A stretch of DNA of 64,000 nt from Salmonella bongori NCTC 12419 (GCF_000252995.1 NC_015761.1:2480001-2544000), one strand, 5' to 3'; shown: positions 8,275 to 17,470, numbered from the stretch's first letter. A program made the numbers and translations. Notes: generated by a model not told the origin, from the letters alone.

Positions 8275-9816
8275 ATGCCAATTTATGACAAATCCCCTCG
8301 CCCGCAGGAGTTCGCCGCGGTCGATCTCGGCTCAAACAGCTTTCATATGGTTATTGCCCGCGTGGTTGACGGCGCAATGCAGATTATTGGGCGATTAAAG
8401 CAGCGCGTCCATCTGGCGGATGGGCTGGGCGCCGATAACATGCTCAGCGAAGAAGCCATGGCGCGAGGGCTTAGCTGTCTGTCGCTATTTGCCGAACGCT
8501 TGCAAGGCTTTTCCCCTTCGAGTGTCTGTATTGTGGGTACCCACACGTTACGTCAGGCGCGAAATGCCGCGGATTTTCTCAAACGCGCGGAAAAGGTTAT
8601 TCCCTATCCGATCGAGATTATTTCCGGCAACGAAGAGGCACGTCTGATTTTTATGGGCGTGGAGCATACGCAGCCGGAAAAAGGCCGCAAACTGGTGATC
8701 GATATCGGTGGCGGTTCAACTGAGCTGGTCATTGGTGAAAACTTCGAACCTAAGCTGGTTGAAAGTCGTCGTATGGGCTGCGTGAGCTTCGCGCAAATGT
8801 ACTTTCCCGGCGGCGTTATCAATAAAGAAAACTTCCAGCGCGCCCGCATGGCGGCGGCTCAAAAACTGGAAACCTTAACCTGGCAGTATCGCATTCAGGG
8901 ATGGAACGTAGCAATGGGTGCCTCCGGTACGATCAAGGCGGCTCATGAGGTACTGCTGGCACTGGGCGAGAAAGATGGTTTTATTACCCCGGAACGCCTC
9001 GACAAACTCAGGTCGGAGGTGCTGAAGCATCGTACCTTTAATGCATTAAGCCTGCCGGGCCTCTCTGAAGAACGAAAAGCGGTCTTTGTACCAGGCCTGG
9101 CAATTCTGTGCGGTGTCTTTGACGCGTTGGCTATCCGCGAACTCCGCCTTTCCGACGGCGCACTACGCGAAGGCGTGCTATATGAAATGGAGGGCCGCTT
9201 TCGCCATCAGGATGTCCGCAGCCGTACAGCGAAAAGTCTGGCAAATCAATATAACATCGACAGAGAACAGGCCCGGCGCGTGCTGGAAACCACTATGCAG
9301 ATGTACGAACAGTGGCAGGCCCAGCAGCCTAAGCTGGCGCATCCGCAACTCGAAGCGTTGCTTCGCTGGGCGGCGATGCTGCATGAGGTCGGGTTGAATA
9401 TTAATCACAGCGGCCTACATCGTCACTCGGCTTATATTCTGCAACACAGCGATTTGCCCGGTTTCAATCAGGAACAGCAGATGATGATGGCGACACTGGT
9501 ACGTTATCACCGTAAAGCCATAAAGCTCGACGATTTACCCCGCTTTACGTTATTTAAAAAGAAACAATATCTGCCGTTAATTCAGTTGCTACGCCTGGGC
9601 GTACTGTTGAATAACCAGCGGCAGGCGACCACCACGCCGCCGACTCTGCAACTGATTACCGATGACAGCCACTGGACGTTACGTTTTCCGCATGACTGGT
9701 TCAACCAAAATGCGTTGGTACTGCTCGATCTGGAAAAAGAACAGCAGTACTGGGAAGCGGTCACTGGCTGGCAGCTCAACATTGAAGAAGAACGTTCGCC
9801 GGAGATTGCAGCGTAA
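8275..9816 (+). CDS. ppx: Ppx exopolyphosphatase
   Basis: Processively removes terminal phosphate from polyphosphate. The ASKHA-fold N-terminal domain shows AAVDLGSNSFHMV (phosphate 1), GNEEARLIF and DIGGGSTELVI (catalytic region). A C-terminal HD-like helical domain contains LHEVGLNINHSGLHRHSAYIL. From the ATG at 8275 the protein is 513 residues, matching E. coli (MPIYDKSPRPQEF); a longer frame starting inside ppk at 8236 would add 13 unconserved residues. Only four bases separate it from ppk. Confidence 0.96.
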   Translation: MPIYDKSPRPQEFAAVDLGSNSFHMVIARVVDGAMQIIGRLKQRVHLADGLGADNMLSEEAMARGLSCLSLFAERLQGFSPSSVCIVGTHTLRQARNAADFLKRAEKVIPYPIEIISGNEEARLIFMGVEHTQPEKGRKLVIDIGGGSTELVIGENFEPKLVESRRMGCVSFAQMYFPGGVINKENFQRARMAAAQKLETLTWQYRIQGWNVAMGASGTIKAAHEVLLALGEKDGFITPERLDKLRSEVLKHRTFNALSLPGLSEERKAVFVPGLAILCGVFDALAIRELRLSDGALREGVLYEMEGRFRHQDVRSRTAKSLANQYNIDREQARRVLETTMQMYEQWQAQQPKLAHPQLEALLRWAAMLHEVGLNINHSGLHRHSAYILQHSDLPGFNQEQQMMMATLVRYHRKAIKLDDLPRFTLFKKKQYLPLIQLLRLGVLLNNQRQATTTPPTLQLITDDSHWTLRFPHDWFNQNALVLLDLEKEQQYWEAVTGWQLNIEEERSPEIAA

Positions 9817-9825
9817 AACCCCAAT

Positions 9826-9848
9826 CAGACGCCGGGCTACGGCGTCTG
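9826..9848. terminator. Bidirectional terminator between ppx and pdeF
   Basis: Perfect 8-base stem CAGACGCC / GGCGTCTG with a 7-base loop between the two convergent stop codons. The T-runs are short on both sides (CTTTA on plus, GTTTTA a few bases later on minus). Confidence 0.6.
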
Positions 9849-9850
9849 CT

Positions 9851-12064
9851 TTACTGAATCCCGGATAATAGCTGTGGCTCGCCAATTAAATATCCCTGAA
9901 GATAATCGATCCCCAGGGCAAGCACCGCGCTACGTATTTCTTCGCTCTCGACATACTCCGCTACCACCTGCATTTTTTTCATTCGCGCTAAATGGCAAAT
10001 GGAAGCCACAATCTGATAATCGAGACTGTTAGACACAATATTTCGGATAAAACTGCCATCAATTTTAAGAATATCAGCGTTAACGTTTTTCAGGCGCGCA
10101 TAGCTGGCGTAGCCGGTGCCAAAATCATCAATCGCTATCTGACAACCAAATTGCTGTAACTGCCCCAGTGTCAGTTGCGCCTGCTCAGCACTGGTAAGAG
10201 CGTTGCTTTCCGTCACCTCAAAAACCAGTTGCCAGGGCTCAACCTGGTATTGGTTAAGTAACTGGCTGACTTCGGCAGGGAAACGGGCCCGGCATACCGA
10301 CGTTGGCGACAGATTGATGGCAAAGCGATGTGCGGGCATATATTCCCGGCTGGCCGCCATAAACCGCAGGGTATTTTCAATAACCCAGAGATCGATAGCG
10401 GAGGACAAACCAAACTCATGCGCAACGGGCAAAAAACGCTCCGGATTAATGACGTCGCCGTTATCATCCTTGAGCCGCAGTAAAATTTCGTGGTAAACAT
10501 CGCCACGCACACCGGAAATAGGCTGCGCCATCAGGAAAAAATGATCGTGCTCCAGCGCCTGTTGCAGGCGGTTCATCATCGCAATTTTTCCCTTCAAATC
10601 GCGTTGCAGGTGTACCGCGCCGCGCCGCTGTAAATCTTCCGGCGCATTAGTCGTTAGTGACAGATCGGAACTGGTGCTTAACTCGCCCAGCAAAAGATAA
10701 AGATGACTAACCGGGGAACGCACACAACAGTAGCTCACGCCGACGGGCGGCTGTAGCGGCATTCCGTCCCAGATAAAACGAAATTGCTTAATATGTTTAT
10801 CCAGCGCTTCAATACGTTGCTGATGCGATTCGGTATTAAGGCGCAGCACCAAATCGTGCCCTGACATCTGATAGACACACTCATTCGAAGCCAGCATCGG
10901 CGTGATCCAGTGAGAAAGCTTCTGCTTATACTGAATGCGCAACATGACGCCATAATTTTTACCCAGTAACTCCAGCCCCGGTACGTGTAAAAAACAGATC
11001 GTGGACCAGGGCGTGTTTTTGAGCGCGCGGTTTAGTGCGCGTAAATTAGGAAGATGTACCACCGGGTCCAGATAGGCCAGTCGCCGCGCACGGCCGCTCA
11101 CAACCCGCTGCCGCGTAGCCAGTACGGCCATATAATTGACAATAAAAGAAAAAACCAGATAGCTCGAAGAGGTAATCGCTAATTGCGTATCATAGCCTGA
11201 ATACCAGGGCGTATAGCGCTGATAATAATGGATGGAGGTAATCAGTACGACAGCCCAGATGATTGAAATAAATTTATAGCCATAACGCATCGCGCCCCAC
11301 AGCATGACCGGCAATAATAACGAAAGCATATAGTTAGTACTAAATATTGAGCTATTATCGGTCAATGGCATACACAGTATAAACATCAGCATAATCAATA
11401 CGGCCAGCCAAATAACAATCTCCTTTTTGGTGACCTTACTGTCAATTTGCAACTTTAATTGCTGATAATACCCCCGCAGGTGCAGCGGATTACGGATAGT
11501 ACGGATAATAAAATAGCACAGCGGCACACCGATAAGATTACCGACCAGTAATGCCTGGTAATTAATTAGCGTGTTGATATTAAAGGGCATTACTCCCATC
11601 AGGCTGACTTTACTTTCGTACATCCCAACAAAAACGGCAAACTGGTAGATAACCAGGAATAATGTTGCCGAGCAAAATACCTGCCAGAACATTCGTTGAA
11701 ACATCAGATGGGCGTCGCCGTGAGAAACATTGTTACGCCGGGGGGAAAAGACGCGGTAGCCGCCCCAACTGAGCACGATGGTAATGATAAAATGCATCGC
11801 TACGGAGAGCGTTTCATATAATCCTGTTTGCGAGTATCTGCGCCAGAAAATAGCAGCCACAATGCCTGGCAGCGCTGCCCAACCGAAAAACAACATCAGG
11901 CTAAGCGTAAAAGCTAAAGGCAGATAAAACAGAACCACATTTCCGGTGCTGGTATGCGCATAAGTATTTGCGCTGCTTAAAACAGGTAATAGAATTGAGG
12001 GCAGCACGAGTGGGAGTCCCCACCATTTATCTCTGATATTTATATAAGTTTTATTTAGCTTCAT
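9851..12064 (-). CDS. pdeF: PdeF (YfgF) membrane c-di-GMP phosphodiesterase
   Basis: A 737-residue inner-membrane signalling protein. Residues 1 to about 325 contain eight or more hydrophobic segments (MASE1-type sensor). Residues about 335-480 form a degenerate GGDEF domain with no intact GGDEF motif. The C-terminal 250 residues are an EAL domain: EILLR in place of EALLR, NLSPTS, FEVTESNAL, IAIDDFGTGYASYARL and LKIDGSFIRN are recognisable, as is the QGYLIG tail. In E. coli YfgF hydrolyses c-di-GMP and has been described as an anaerobically relevant enzyme. The FNR-type site upstream (12194-12207) agrees with that. Transcribed convergently with ppk-ppx. Confidence 0.93.
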   Translation of the reverse strand: MKLNKTYINIRDKWWGLPLVLPSILLPVLSSANTYAHTSTGNVVLFYLPLAFTLSLMLFFGWAALPGIVAAIFWRRYSQTGLYETLSVAMHFIITIVLSWGGYRVFSPRRNNVSHGDAHLMFQRMFWQVFCSATLFLVIYQFAVFVGMYESKVSLMGVMPFNINTLINYQALLVGNLIGVPLCYFIIRTIRNPLHLRGYYQQLKLQIDSKVTKKEIVIWLAVLIMLMFILCMPLTDNSSIFSTNYMLSLLLPVMLWGAMRYGYKFISIIWAVVLITSIHYYQRYTPWYSGYDTQLAITSSSYLVFSFIVNYMAVLATRQRVVSGRARRLAYLDPVVHLPNLRALNRALKNTPWSTICFLHVPGLELLGKNYGVMLRIQYKQKLSHWITPMLASNECVYQMSGHDLVLRLNTESHQQRIEALDKHIKQFRFIWDGMPLQPPVGVSYCCVRSPVSHLYLLLGELSTSSDLSLTTNAPEDLQRRGAVHLQRDLKGKIAMMNRLQQALEHDHFFLMAQPISGVRGDVYHEILLRLKDDNGDVINPERFLPVAHEFGLSSAIDLWVIENTLRFMAASREYMPAHRFAINLSPTSVCRARFPAEVSQLLNQYQVEPWQLVFEVTESNALTSAEQAQLTLGQLQQFGCQIAIDDFGTGYASYARLKNVNADILKIDGSFIRNIVSNSLDYQIVASICHLARMKKMQVVAEYVESEEIRSAVLALGIDYLQGYLIGEPQLLSGIQ

Positions 12065-12166
12065 AGATGCTCAGCAGAACCCCCCAATCCCAAAGGGGCG
12101 TTAACAGACAGGCATCCCACCTGACCTTAAATTGATGATGAGATATACATCACACTATAGTCATCG

Positions 12167-12207
12167 ATTGTAATTATTAAATAAAAGTAACATTTGATTT
12201 AAGTCAA
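12167..12207 (-). promoter_or_regulatory. FNR-type promoter of pdeF
   Basis: TTGATTTAAGTCAA (12194-12207) matches the FNR consensus at nine of ten positions. A minus-strand -10 hexamer TACAAT is at 12167-12172, which predicts a start near 12160 and puts the site centre at about -40.5, close to the class II position of -41.5. This suggests activation without oxygen. Confidence 0.6.
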
Positions 12208-12344
12208 TTATTACCCTTCTCTCGATGCCTTTATTCACCTTTTTATCCTTCGTTATCATTAATTTATTATTAATGTAAATACTAAAATTATTTTCCATAA
12301 CAATATAAGATAAATTAACTGACGCAATTTTACATCATGAGGAA

Positions 12345-12374
12345 TTGACCAGCGGTTCGCAGTATGCCTTAATG
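12345..12374 (+). promoter_or_regulatory. Possible yfgG promoter
   Basis: TTGACC at 12345-12350 followed after 18-19 bases by TTAATG/TAATGT. The -10 is imperfect, so this is tentative. Confidence 0.3.
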
Positions 12375-12477
12375 TAGATTGAACGCAGGCTCGTTACGTT
12401 CTTCGCCTTGAGAACATTCTCTGAAGATCCCAGCCTGATACCGCCCACGACGCTGGGCATACTTTAAGGAACCCTTT

Positions 12478-12669
12478 GTGAGTCAGGCCAACAGTATGCG
12501 AAAACGACATCGATTTAACAGTCGCATGACCCGTATCGTACTGCTTATCAGCTTTATCTTCTTCTTTGGACGTTTTGTCTACTCTTCTATCGGTGCCTGG
12601 CACCACCACCAGGATAAAAAAGAAGCGCAACAGTCAACGCTCTCTGTTGACACGCCAGTCCAGCGTTAA
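12478..12669 (+). CDS. yfgG: YfgG small membrane protein
   Basis: A 63-residue protein nearly identical to E. coli YfgG (DUF2633 type). It starts at a GTG preceded by AAGGA; the frame begins SQANSMRKRHRFNSRM. One hydrophobic segment (IVLLISFIFFFGRFVYSS, residues about 20-37) follows a strongly basic N-terminus, which predicts a single-pass inner-membrane protein with the N-terminus in the cytoplasm. A His-rich HHHQ patch lies just after the membrane segment. The YfgG family has been linked to nickel/cobalt tolerance in E. coli; the sequence itself shows only the membrane topology and the histidines. Confidence 0.88.
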   Translation: MSQANSMRKRHRFNSRMTRIVLLISFIFFFGRFVYSSIGAWHHHQDKKEAQQSTLSVDTPVQR

Positions 12670-12781
12670 ATGGCTTTCATCCGTTAAATAAAAGAGCGAT
12701 CGTGGTACTATCGCACAGGCCTGCTATGTGTTATCCAGCCCTTCCTTCCTGTTCCCTGCTTGTCTTATTAACAGAATAAAA

Positions 12782-12815
12782 ACAAAGCATAAAGCCAATT
12801 AATGCTTTGTTTTTT
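12782..12815 (+). terminator. Intrinsic terminator after yfgG
   Basis: ACAAAGCAT / ATGCTTTGT perfect 9-base stem followed by TTTTT on the plus strand. It separates yfgG from yfgH. Confidence 0.75.
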
Positions 12816-12918
12816 AATGAAAAAACACAATCAACTACAAGAAAGGATAGTTTACTTTTTTTAGGATTACTCTTAAATACATCCTTTTTTATGCTATTAA
12901 TTTTTACAAGGATTAGTG

Positions 12919-13434
12919 ATGTATTTTAAAAAAAATGCTTTGCCTCTGGTTATTATCGCCTCTTTTTCTCTTGCTGGATGCCAGTCCAATGCGGATGACT
13001 ACGCCGCAGATGTTTATCAAACCGGGCAGTTAAACGCAAAACAAGAGACCAGGACGGTGAATATAATTTCTGTTTTGCCCGCTAAAGTCGCCGTAGATAA
13101 TACGGCCAACAAAAAGGCTGCTCAGACCTTTGGCGCAATACTTGGCGCCGTGGCTGGTGGTGTTACCGGTCATAATGTCGGATCGGGCAGCGGTTTAGGT
13201 ACAACCGCCGGGGCTGTGGGCGGTGGAGCCGTTGGCGCGGCAGCCGGTTCATTGGTGAAAGATAAAACGTTAGTTGAAGGCGTCTCTCTGACGTACAAAG
13301 AAGGAACGAAGATTTATACCTCCACCCAGGTGGGAAAATCTTGCCAGTTTACAACGGGTCTGGCCATCGTTATCTCTACTAAAGATAATGAAACGCGAAT
13401 TCAGCCGAATACGAAATGCCCTGAAAAAAGCTAA
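12919..13434 (+). CDS. yfgH: YfgH outer-membrane lipoprotein with glycine zipper
   Basis: A 171-residue lipoprotein. The signal peptide ends in a lipobox SLAGC with Cys21 and Gln at +2, so it should be sorted to the outer membrane. Residues about 73-115 form a glycine zipper (GAILGAVAGGVTG ... GAVGGGAVGAAAG), as in SlyB/17-kDa antigen-type proteins. I chose the ATG at 12919, seven bases after AAGG; a GTG one codon earlier (12916) is less well placed. The order yfgG-yfgH-yfgI-guaA is the same as in E. coli. Its function is not established. Confidence 0.85.
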   Translation: MYFKKNALPLVIIASFSLAGCQSNADDYAADVYQTGQLNAKQETRTVNIISVLPAKVAVDNTANKKAAQTFGAILGAVAGGVTGHNVGSGSGLGTTAGAVGGGAVGAAAGSLVKDKTLVEGVSLTYKEGTKIYTSTQVGKSCQFTTGLAIVISTKDNETRIQPNTKCPEKS

Positions 13435-13449
13435 ATATCAGGAGATTTC

Positions 13450-13989
13450 ATGAAGAAGGTTATTTTAGGCGCTATTTTATTCACGATAAGCGGGTCGGCG
13501 TTATCTTCTTCCTTACAGGATCAGCTCGCGGCGGTCGCCCAGGCTGAACAGCAGGGAAAAAATGAAGAAAACAGACAACGTGACTCTTTGCAAGCCAAAC
13601 GAGACAGAGAGGCTCAGCAGGAACGACAAAGGCAAGCCAATGCAGCGGCGCTTGCTCAACAGCGAGCAAAAGCGGCAGAAGCTGAAAGAAAAGCACGGCG
13701 AGCAAAATTAGATGCAGAAGCCGCTCAGGATAAACAGCGCGATCAGAGCTACGAGGATGAGCTTCGTCAATTAGAAATTCAGAAGCAAAAACTGGCGCTG
13801 GCCAGAGAAGAAGCCAGGGTTAAACGAGAAAATGAATTTATCGATCAGGAGCTTAAAAGTCAGGCTGCCCGGACAGATGTGATTCAATCTCACGCTGACG
13901 CAAACAGGAATCTATCTGAAGGCAGCCGCGATCTGTTGCAAAGTGAAGGTAAAGCCCGTGAGGAGAAGGCCAGCGGTTGGTTTAACTGA
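13450..13989 (+). CDS. yfgI: YfgI periplasmic coiled-coil protein (DUF5384 type)
   Basis: A 179-residue protein with a Sec signal peptide (MKKVILGAILFTISGSALSS, cleavage near residue 20). The mature part is almost wholly charged and alanine-rich (KRDREAQQERQRQANAAA, RKARRAKLDAEAAQ), predicting a long alpha-helical coiled coil and no globular enzyme domain. It lies 15 bases after yfgH with AGGAGA before the ATG, so the two are probably co-transcribed. In E. coli the position-equivalent gene yfgI has been associated with nalidixic acid tolerance; I cannot infer a mechanism. Confidence 0.82.
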   Translation: MKKVILGAILFTISGSALSSSLQDQLAAVAQAEQQGKNEENRQRDSLQAKRDREAQQERQRQANAAALAQQRAKAAEAERKARRAKLDAEAAQDKQRDQSYEDELRQLEIQKQKLALAREEARVKRENEFIDQELKSQAARTDVIQSHADANRNLSEGSRDLLQSEGKAREEKASGWFN

Positions 13990-14012
13990 TTAATTATTTC
14001 TGACCTGTAAAA

Positions 14013-14036
14013 AAACCTCTGTGCGAGCAGAGGTTT
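14013..14036 (+). terminator. Terminator after yfgI
   Basis: AAACCTCTG / CAGAGGTTT perfect 9-base stem with a 6-base loop, 23 bases after the yfgI stop codon. The stem ends in TTT, giving a short U-tract on the plus strand. Confidence 0.65.
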
Positions 14037-14255
14037 CTGCCTGAAAATGGGAGGATATCGGTCCTGACAGCGTGCGGCATAACTCGTTTCAATAAATAAT
14101 AAAGTCGACACTACACTGTAGTAACTTGCATTTTAAAATAAATGGAAGGCGCTAATAATGCCCTTATTATAATACCCGCCTGCATATTAACGCATAGTTA
14201 TAATACCCCAACACTATTTTAGTCACGATTTTATTCCCGAAAACTTATTATTGAG

Positions 14256-14282
14256 ATAAAAAAACCCGCTGAGAAGCGGGTT
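14256..14282 (-). terminator. guaBA operon terminator
   Basis: AACCCGCT / AGCGGGTT stem with a GAGA loop (14263-14282), followed on the minus strand by a run of seven T (complement of the A-run ending at 14262). It lies 33 bases after the guaA stop. Confidence 0.85.
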
Positions 14283-14314
14283 GTGTATCAACGTTCTAAT
14301 TTAACAAGGGAAAA

Positions 14315-15892
14315 TCATTCCCACTCAATGGTTGCCGGCGGCTTACCGCTGATGTCATACACCACGCGGGAAATGCCGTTGACTTCATTGATAATGCGGT
14401 TCGAAACGCGCCCCAGGAAGTCATAAGGCAGGTGTGCCCAGTGTGCGGTCATAAAGTCAATGGTTTCAACAGCACGTAGGGATACAACCCAGTCGTATTT
14501 ACGCCCATCGCCCATCACGCCGACGGAACGTACCGGCAGGAAGACGGTGAATGCCTGGCTTACTTTGTCGTACAGATCGGCTTTGCGTAGCTCTTCAATG
14601 AAAATGGCATCAGCGCGACGCAGCAGGTCGCAGTACTCTTTCTTCACTTCTCCCAACACACGAACGCCCAGACCCGGTCCCGGGAATGGATGACGGTACA
14701 GCATGTCATACGGCAGGCCCAACTCCAGACCAATCTTACGCACTTCGTCTTTGAACAGCTCTTTCAGCGGCTCAACCAGCCCCATCTTCATCTCTTTCGG
14801 CAGTCCGCCGACGTTGTGGTGAGATTTGATGACGTGTGCTTTACCGGTGGCAGAAGCAGCAGATTCGATCACGTCAGGGTAGATAGTCCCCTGCGCCAGC
14901 CATTTCACATCTTCCAGTTTCAGCGCTTCTTCATCGAACACTTCGACGAACACACGACCGATGATCTTACGTTTCGCTTCCGGATCATTCTCTCCTGCCA
15001 GCGCAGACAGGAAGCGATCTTCTGCCGGAACGTGCACAATGTTCAGACCAAAGTGGTCGCCGAACATGTCCATCACCTGCTCCGCTTCGTTTAAACGCAG
15101 CAGACCGTTATCAACGAACACGCAGGTCAGGTTTTTGCCGATAGCACGGTGCAGCAGCATGGCGGTGACGGAGGAGTCAACGCCACCGGACAAGCCGAGA
15201 ATAACGTTGTCTTCACCGACCTGCTCACGAATACGCGCTACCGCGTCGTCGATAATCTTCGCCGGCGTCCAGAGGGCTTCACACTGGCAGATATCGCGCA
15301 CAAAACGCTCCAGCATACGCATTCCCTGGCGGGTATGGGTTACTTCCGGGTGGAACTGTACGCCATAGAAACGTTTTTCTTCATTCGCCATAATGGCAAA
15401 CGGACAACTCTCGGTGCTGGCAACGGTAACGAAATCCGCCGGGATCGCCGTCACTTTATCGCCGTGGCTCATCCAGACATCCAGCAGAGGTTTGCCATCG
15501 GCAGTCAGGGAGTCTTCAATGCCGCGCACCAGCGCGCTGTCATTGACCACTTCAACCTGCGCATAGCCAAACTCACGCTCGTTAGAGCCTTCCACATGAC
15601 CACCCAACTGCATAGCCATGGTCTGCATGCCGTAACATACGCCAAATACCGGCACGCCAGCTTCAAAAACATACTGTGGTGCGCGCGGGCTGTTTTCTTC
15701 AGTGGTGCTTTCCGGGCCGCCGGAAAGAATAATACCGCTTGGATTGAATTCGCGAATTTGTGCTTCCGTCACATCCCATGCCCACAGTTCGCAATAAACG
15801 CCCAGTTCACGCACGCGGCGTGCGACTAACTGTGTGTATTGCGATCCGAAATCAAGAATGAGAATGCGATGTTTATGAATATTGTCTGTCAT
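14315..15892 (-). CDS. guaA: GuaA GMP synthase (glutamine-hydrolysing)
   Basis: Converts XMP to GMP using ATP and glutamine. The 525-residue protein has a class I amidotransferase domain with nucleophile Cys86 in FGVCYGMQTM and His181/Glu183 in VQFHPEVTH. It is followed by an ATP-pyrophosphatase domain with the P-loop LGLSGGVDSSV near residue 233 and a C-terminal dimerisation domain ending KPPATIEWE. Second gene of guaBA, 69 bases after guaB with a hairpin between them. Confidence 0.98.
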   Translation of the reverse strand: MTDNIHKHRILILDFGSQYTQLVARRVRELGVYCELWAWDVTEAQIREFNPSGIILSGGPESTTEENSPRAPQYVFEAGVPVFGVCYGMQTMAMQLGGHVEGSNEREFGYAQVEVVNDSALVRGIEDSLTADGKPLLDVWMSHGDKVTAIPADFVTVASTESCPFAIMANEEKRFYGVQFHPEVTHTRQGMRMLERFVRDICQCEALWTPAKIIDDAVARIREQVGEDNVILGLSGGVDSSVTAMLLHRAIGKNLTCVFVDNGLLRLNEAEQVMDMFGDHFGLNIVHVPAEDRFLSALAGENDPEAKRKIIGRVFVEVFDEEALKLEDVKWLAQGTIYPDVIESAASATGKAHVIKSHHNVGGLPKEMKMGLVEPLKELFKDEVRKIGLELGLPYDMLYRHPFPGPGLGVRVLGEVKKEYCDLLRRADAIFIEELRKADLYDKVSQAFTVFLPVRSVGVMGDGRKYDWVVSLRAVETIDFMTAHWAHLPYDFLGRVSNRIINEVNGISRVVYDISGKPPATIEWE

Positions 15893-15931
15893 TGACGCTA
15901 ATTCCGAGGCAAGTGAAACAGATTAAATAAA

Positions 15932-15955
15932 TCGCCCGACGCGAAGGTCGGGCGA
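15932..15955 (-). terminator. Hairpin between guaB and guaA
   Basis: Perfect 9-base stem TCGCCCGAC / GTCGGGCGA with a 6-base loop, seven bases after the guaB stop and followed by TTTATTT on the minus strand. It can act as a partial terminator setting the guaB:guaA ratio. Confidence 0.5.
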
Positions 15956-15961
15956 AGAAAA

Positions 15962-17428
15962 TCAGGAACCCAGACGGTAGTTCGGGGACTCTTTGGTAAT
16001 GGTCACGTCGTGAACGTGGCTTTCCTGAATGCCCGCACCGCTGATACGTACGAACTCTGCTTTAGTACGAAGCTCGTCGATGGTAGCACAACCGGTCAGC
16101 CCCATACAGGAACGCAGGCCGCCCATCTGCTGGTGAATGATCTCTTTCAGGCGGCCTTTATAGGCCACGCGCCCTTCAATGCCTTCCGGGACCAGTTTGT
16201 CCGCGGCGTTATCGCTCTGGAAATAACGGTCAGAAGAACCTTTGGACATTGCGCCCAGCGAGCCCATCCCACGGTAAGATTTGTAAGAGCGTCCCTGATA
16301 CAGTTCGATTTCGCCCGGAGATTCTTCGGTACCGGCCAGCATGGAACCCACCATTACCGCGCTGGCACCAGCAGCAATTGCTTTCGCGATATCGCCGGAG
16401 AAACGGATACCACCATCGGCGATAACCGGAATACCGGTGCCTTCCAGCGCTTCAACCGCATCAGAAACGGCGGTGATCTGCGGTACGCCGACGCCGGTTA
16501 CAATACGCGTGGTACAGATGGAGCCCGGGCCGATACCCACTTTCACCGCGCTGCAACCCGCTTCCGCCAGCGCGCGTGCGCCTGCGCCCGTTGCGATATT
16601 GCCGCCGATGATTTGCAGATCCGGATATTTAGCGCGCGTTTCACGAATACGTTGCAGAACCCCTTCGGAATGACCATGAGATGAGTCAATCAACAGCACG
16701 TCCACACCTGCCGCCACCAGCGCGTCGACACGCTCCTCGTTACCCGCTCCTGCGCCAACTGCCGCGCCGACTCGCAACCGGCCCTGCTCATCTTTACAGG
16801 AATTGGGTTTACGTTCCGCTTTCTGGAAATCTTTTACAGTAATCATGCCGAGCAGATGAAAATTATCATCAACGACCAGCGCTTTTTCCACGCGCTTTTC
16901 GTGCATCTTTGCCAGAACCACTTCGCGGGCTTCGCCTTCGCGAACAGTCACCAGACGCGCTTTCGGCGTCATATATACGCTCACCGGCTGGCTCAGATCG
17001 GTGACAAAACGCACGTCACGACCGGTAATAATCCCGACCAGTTCATTATCTTCGGTCACTACCGGATAGCCAGCAAAGCCGTTACGTTCGGTCAGTTCTT
17101 TTACTTCACGCAGGGTGGTGGTCGGCAGCACGGTCTGCGGATCGGTGACGACGCCTGATTCATGTTTTTTCACCCGGCGAACTTCTTCCGCCTGACGCGC
17201 AATAGACATGTTTTTGTGGATAAAACCGATGCCGCCTTCCTGGGCCAGAGCAATAGCCAGGCGCGCTTCCGTCACGGTGTCCATCGCCGCAGAGAGCATA
17301 GGAATGTTCAGACGAATGGTTTTCGTTAACTGCGTGCTGAGATCGGCAGTATTCGGCAGAACGGTGGAATGAGCGGGAACGAGGAGGACGTCGTCAAACG
17401 TCAGGGCTTCTTTAGCGATACGTAGCAT
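15962..17428 (-). CDS. guaB: GuaB inosine-5'-monophosphate dehydrogenase
   Basis: Oxidises IMP to XMP with NAD, the committed step to guanine nucleotides. From the ATG at 17428 the protein has the usual 488 residues (MLRIAKEALTFDDVLLVP); an upstream ATG at 17512 would add 28 unconserved residues and run through the promoter. Two CBS domains lie at about residues 93-200 inside the TIM barrel. The active-site loop GIGPGSICTTRI carries the catalytic cysteine near residue 305, and the flap ends RISGAGIQESHVHDV. AGGTGAG gives a good ribosome site. Confidence 0.97.
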   Translation of the reverse strand: MLRIAKEALTFDDVLLVPAHSTVLPNTADLSTQLTKTIRLNIPMLSAAMDTVTEARLAIALAQEGGIGFIHKNMSIARQAEEVRRVKKHESGVVTDPQTVLPTTTLREVKELTERNGFAGYPVVTEDNELVGIITGRDVRFVTDLSQPVSVYMTPKARLVTVREGEAREVVLAKMHEKRVEKALVVDDNFHLLGMITVKDFQKAERKPNSCKDEQGRLRVGAAVGAGAGNEERVDALVAAGVDVLLIDSSHGHSEGVLQRIRETRAKYPDLQIIGGNIATGAGARALAEAGCSAVKVGIGPGSICTTRIVTGVGVPQITAVSDAVEALEGTGIPVIADGGIRFSGDIAKAIAAGASAVMVGSMLAGTEESPGEIELYQGRSYKSYRGMGSLGAMSKGSSDRYFQSDNAADKLVPEGIEGRVAYKGRLKEIIHQQMGGLRSCMGLTGCATIDELRTKAEFVRISGAGIQESHVHDVTITKESPNYRLGS

Positions 17429-17470
17429 GGGCAATATCTCACCTGGGAGGTTAATAAATATTGCCGCGGC

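Larger units (their letters stand above)
12065..12477. other. Divergent pdeF / yfgG intergenic region (413 bases)
   Basis: AT-rich and without a credible gene. It holds the FNR-type promoter of pdeF (12167-12207), a possible yfgG promoter near 12345, and a folded yfgG leader with two hairpins (12401-12426 and 12429-12457) ending at the AAGGA ribosome site. Confidence 0.6.
13990..14314. other. Convergent yfgI / guaA intergenic region (325 bases)
   Basis: Holds two terminators facing each other (14013-14036 and 14256-14282). Between them is AT-rich DNA with a direct repeat TTATAATACCC (near 14166 and 14200). No gene is supported. Confidence 0.6.

Noticed and set aside
15149..15829. 226-codon frame antisense to guaA
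   Set aside because: Shadow of a conserved gene; His- and Arg-rich low-complexity translation.
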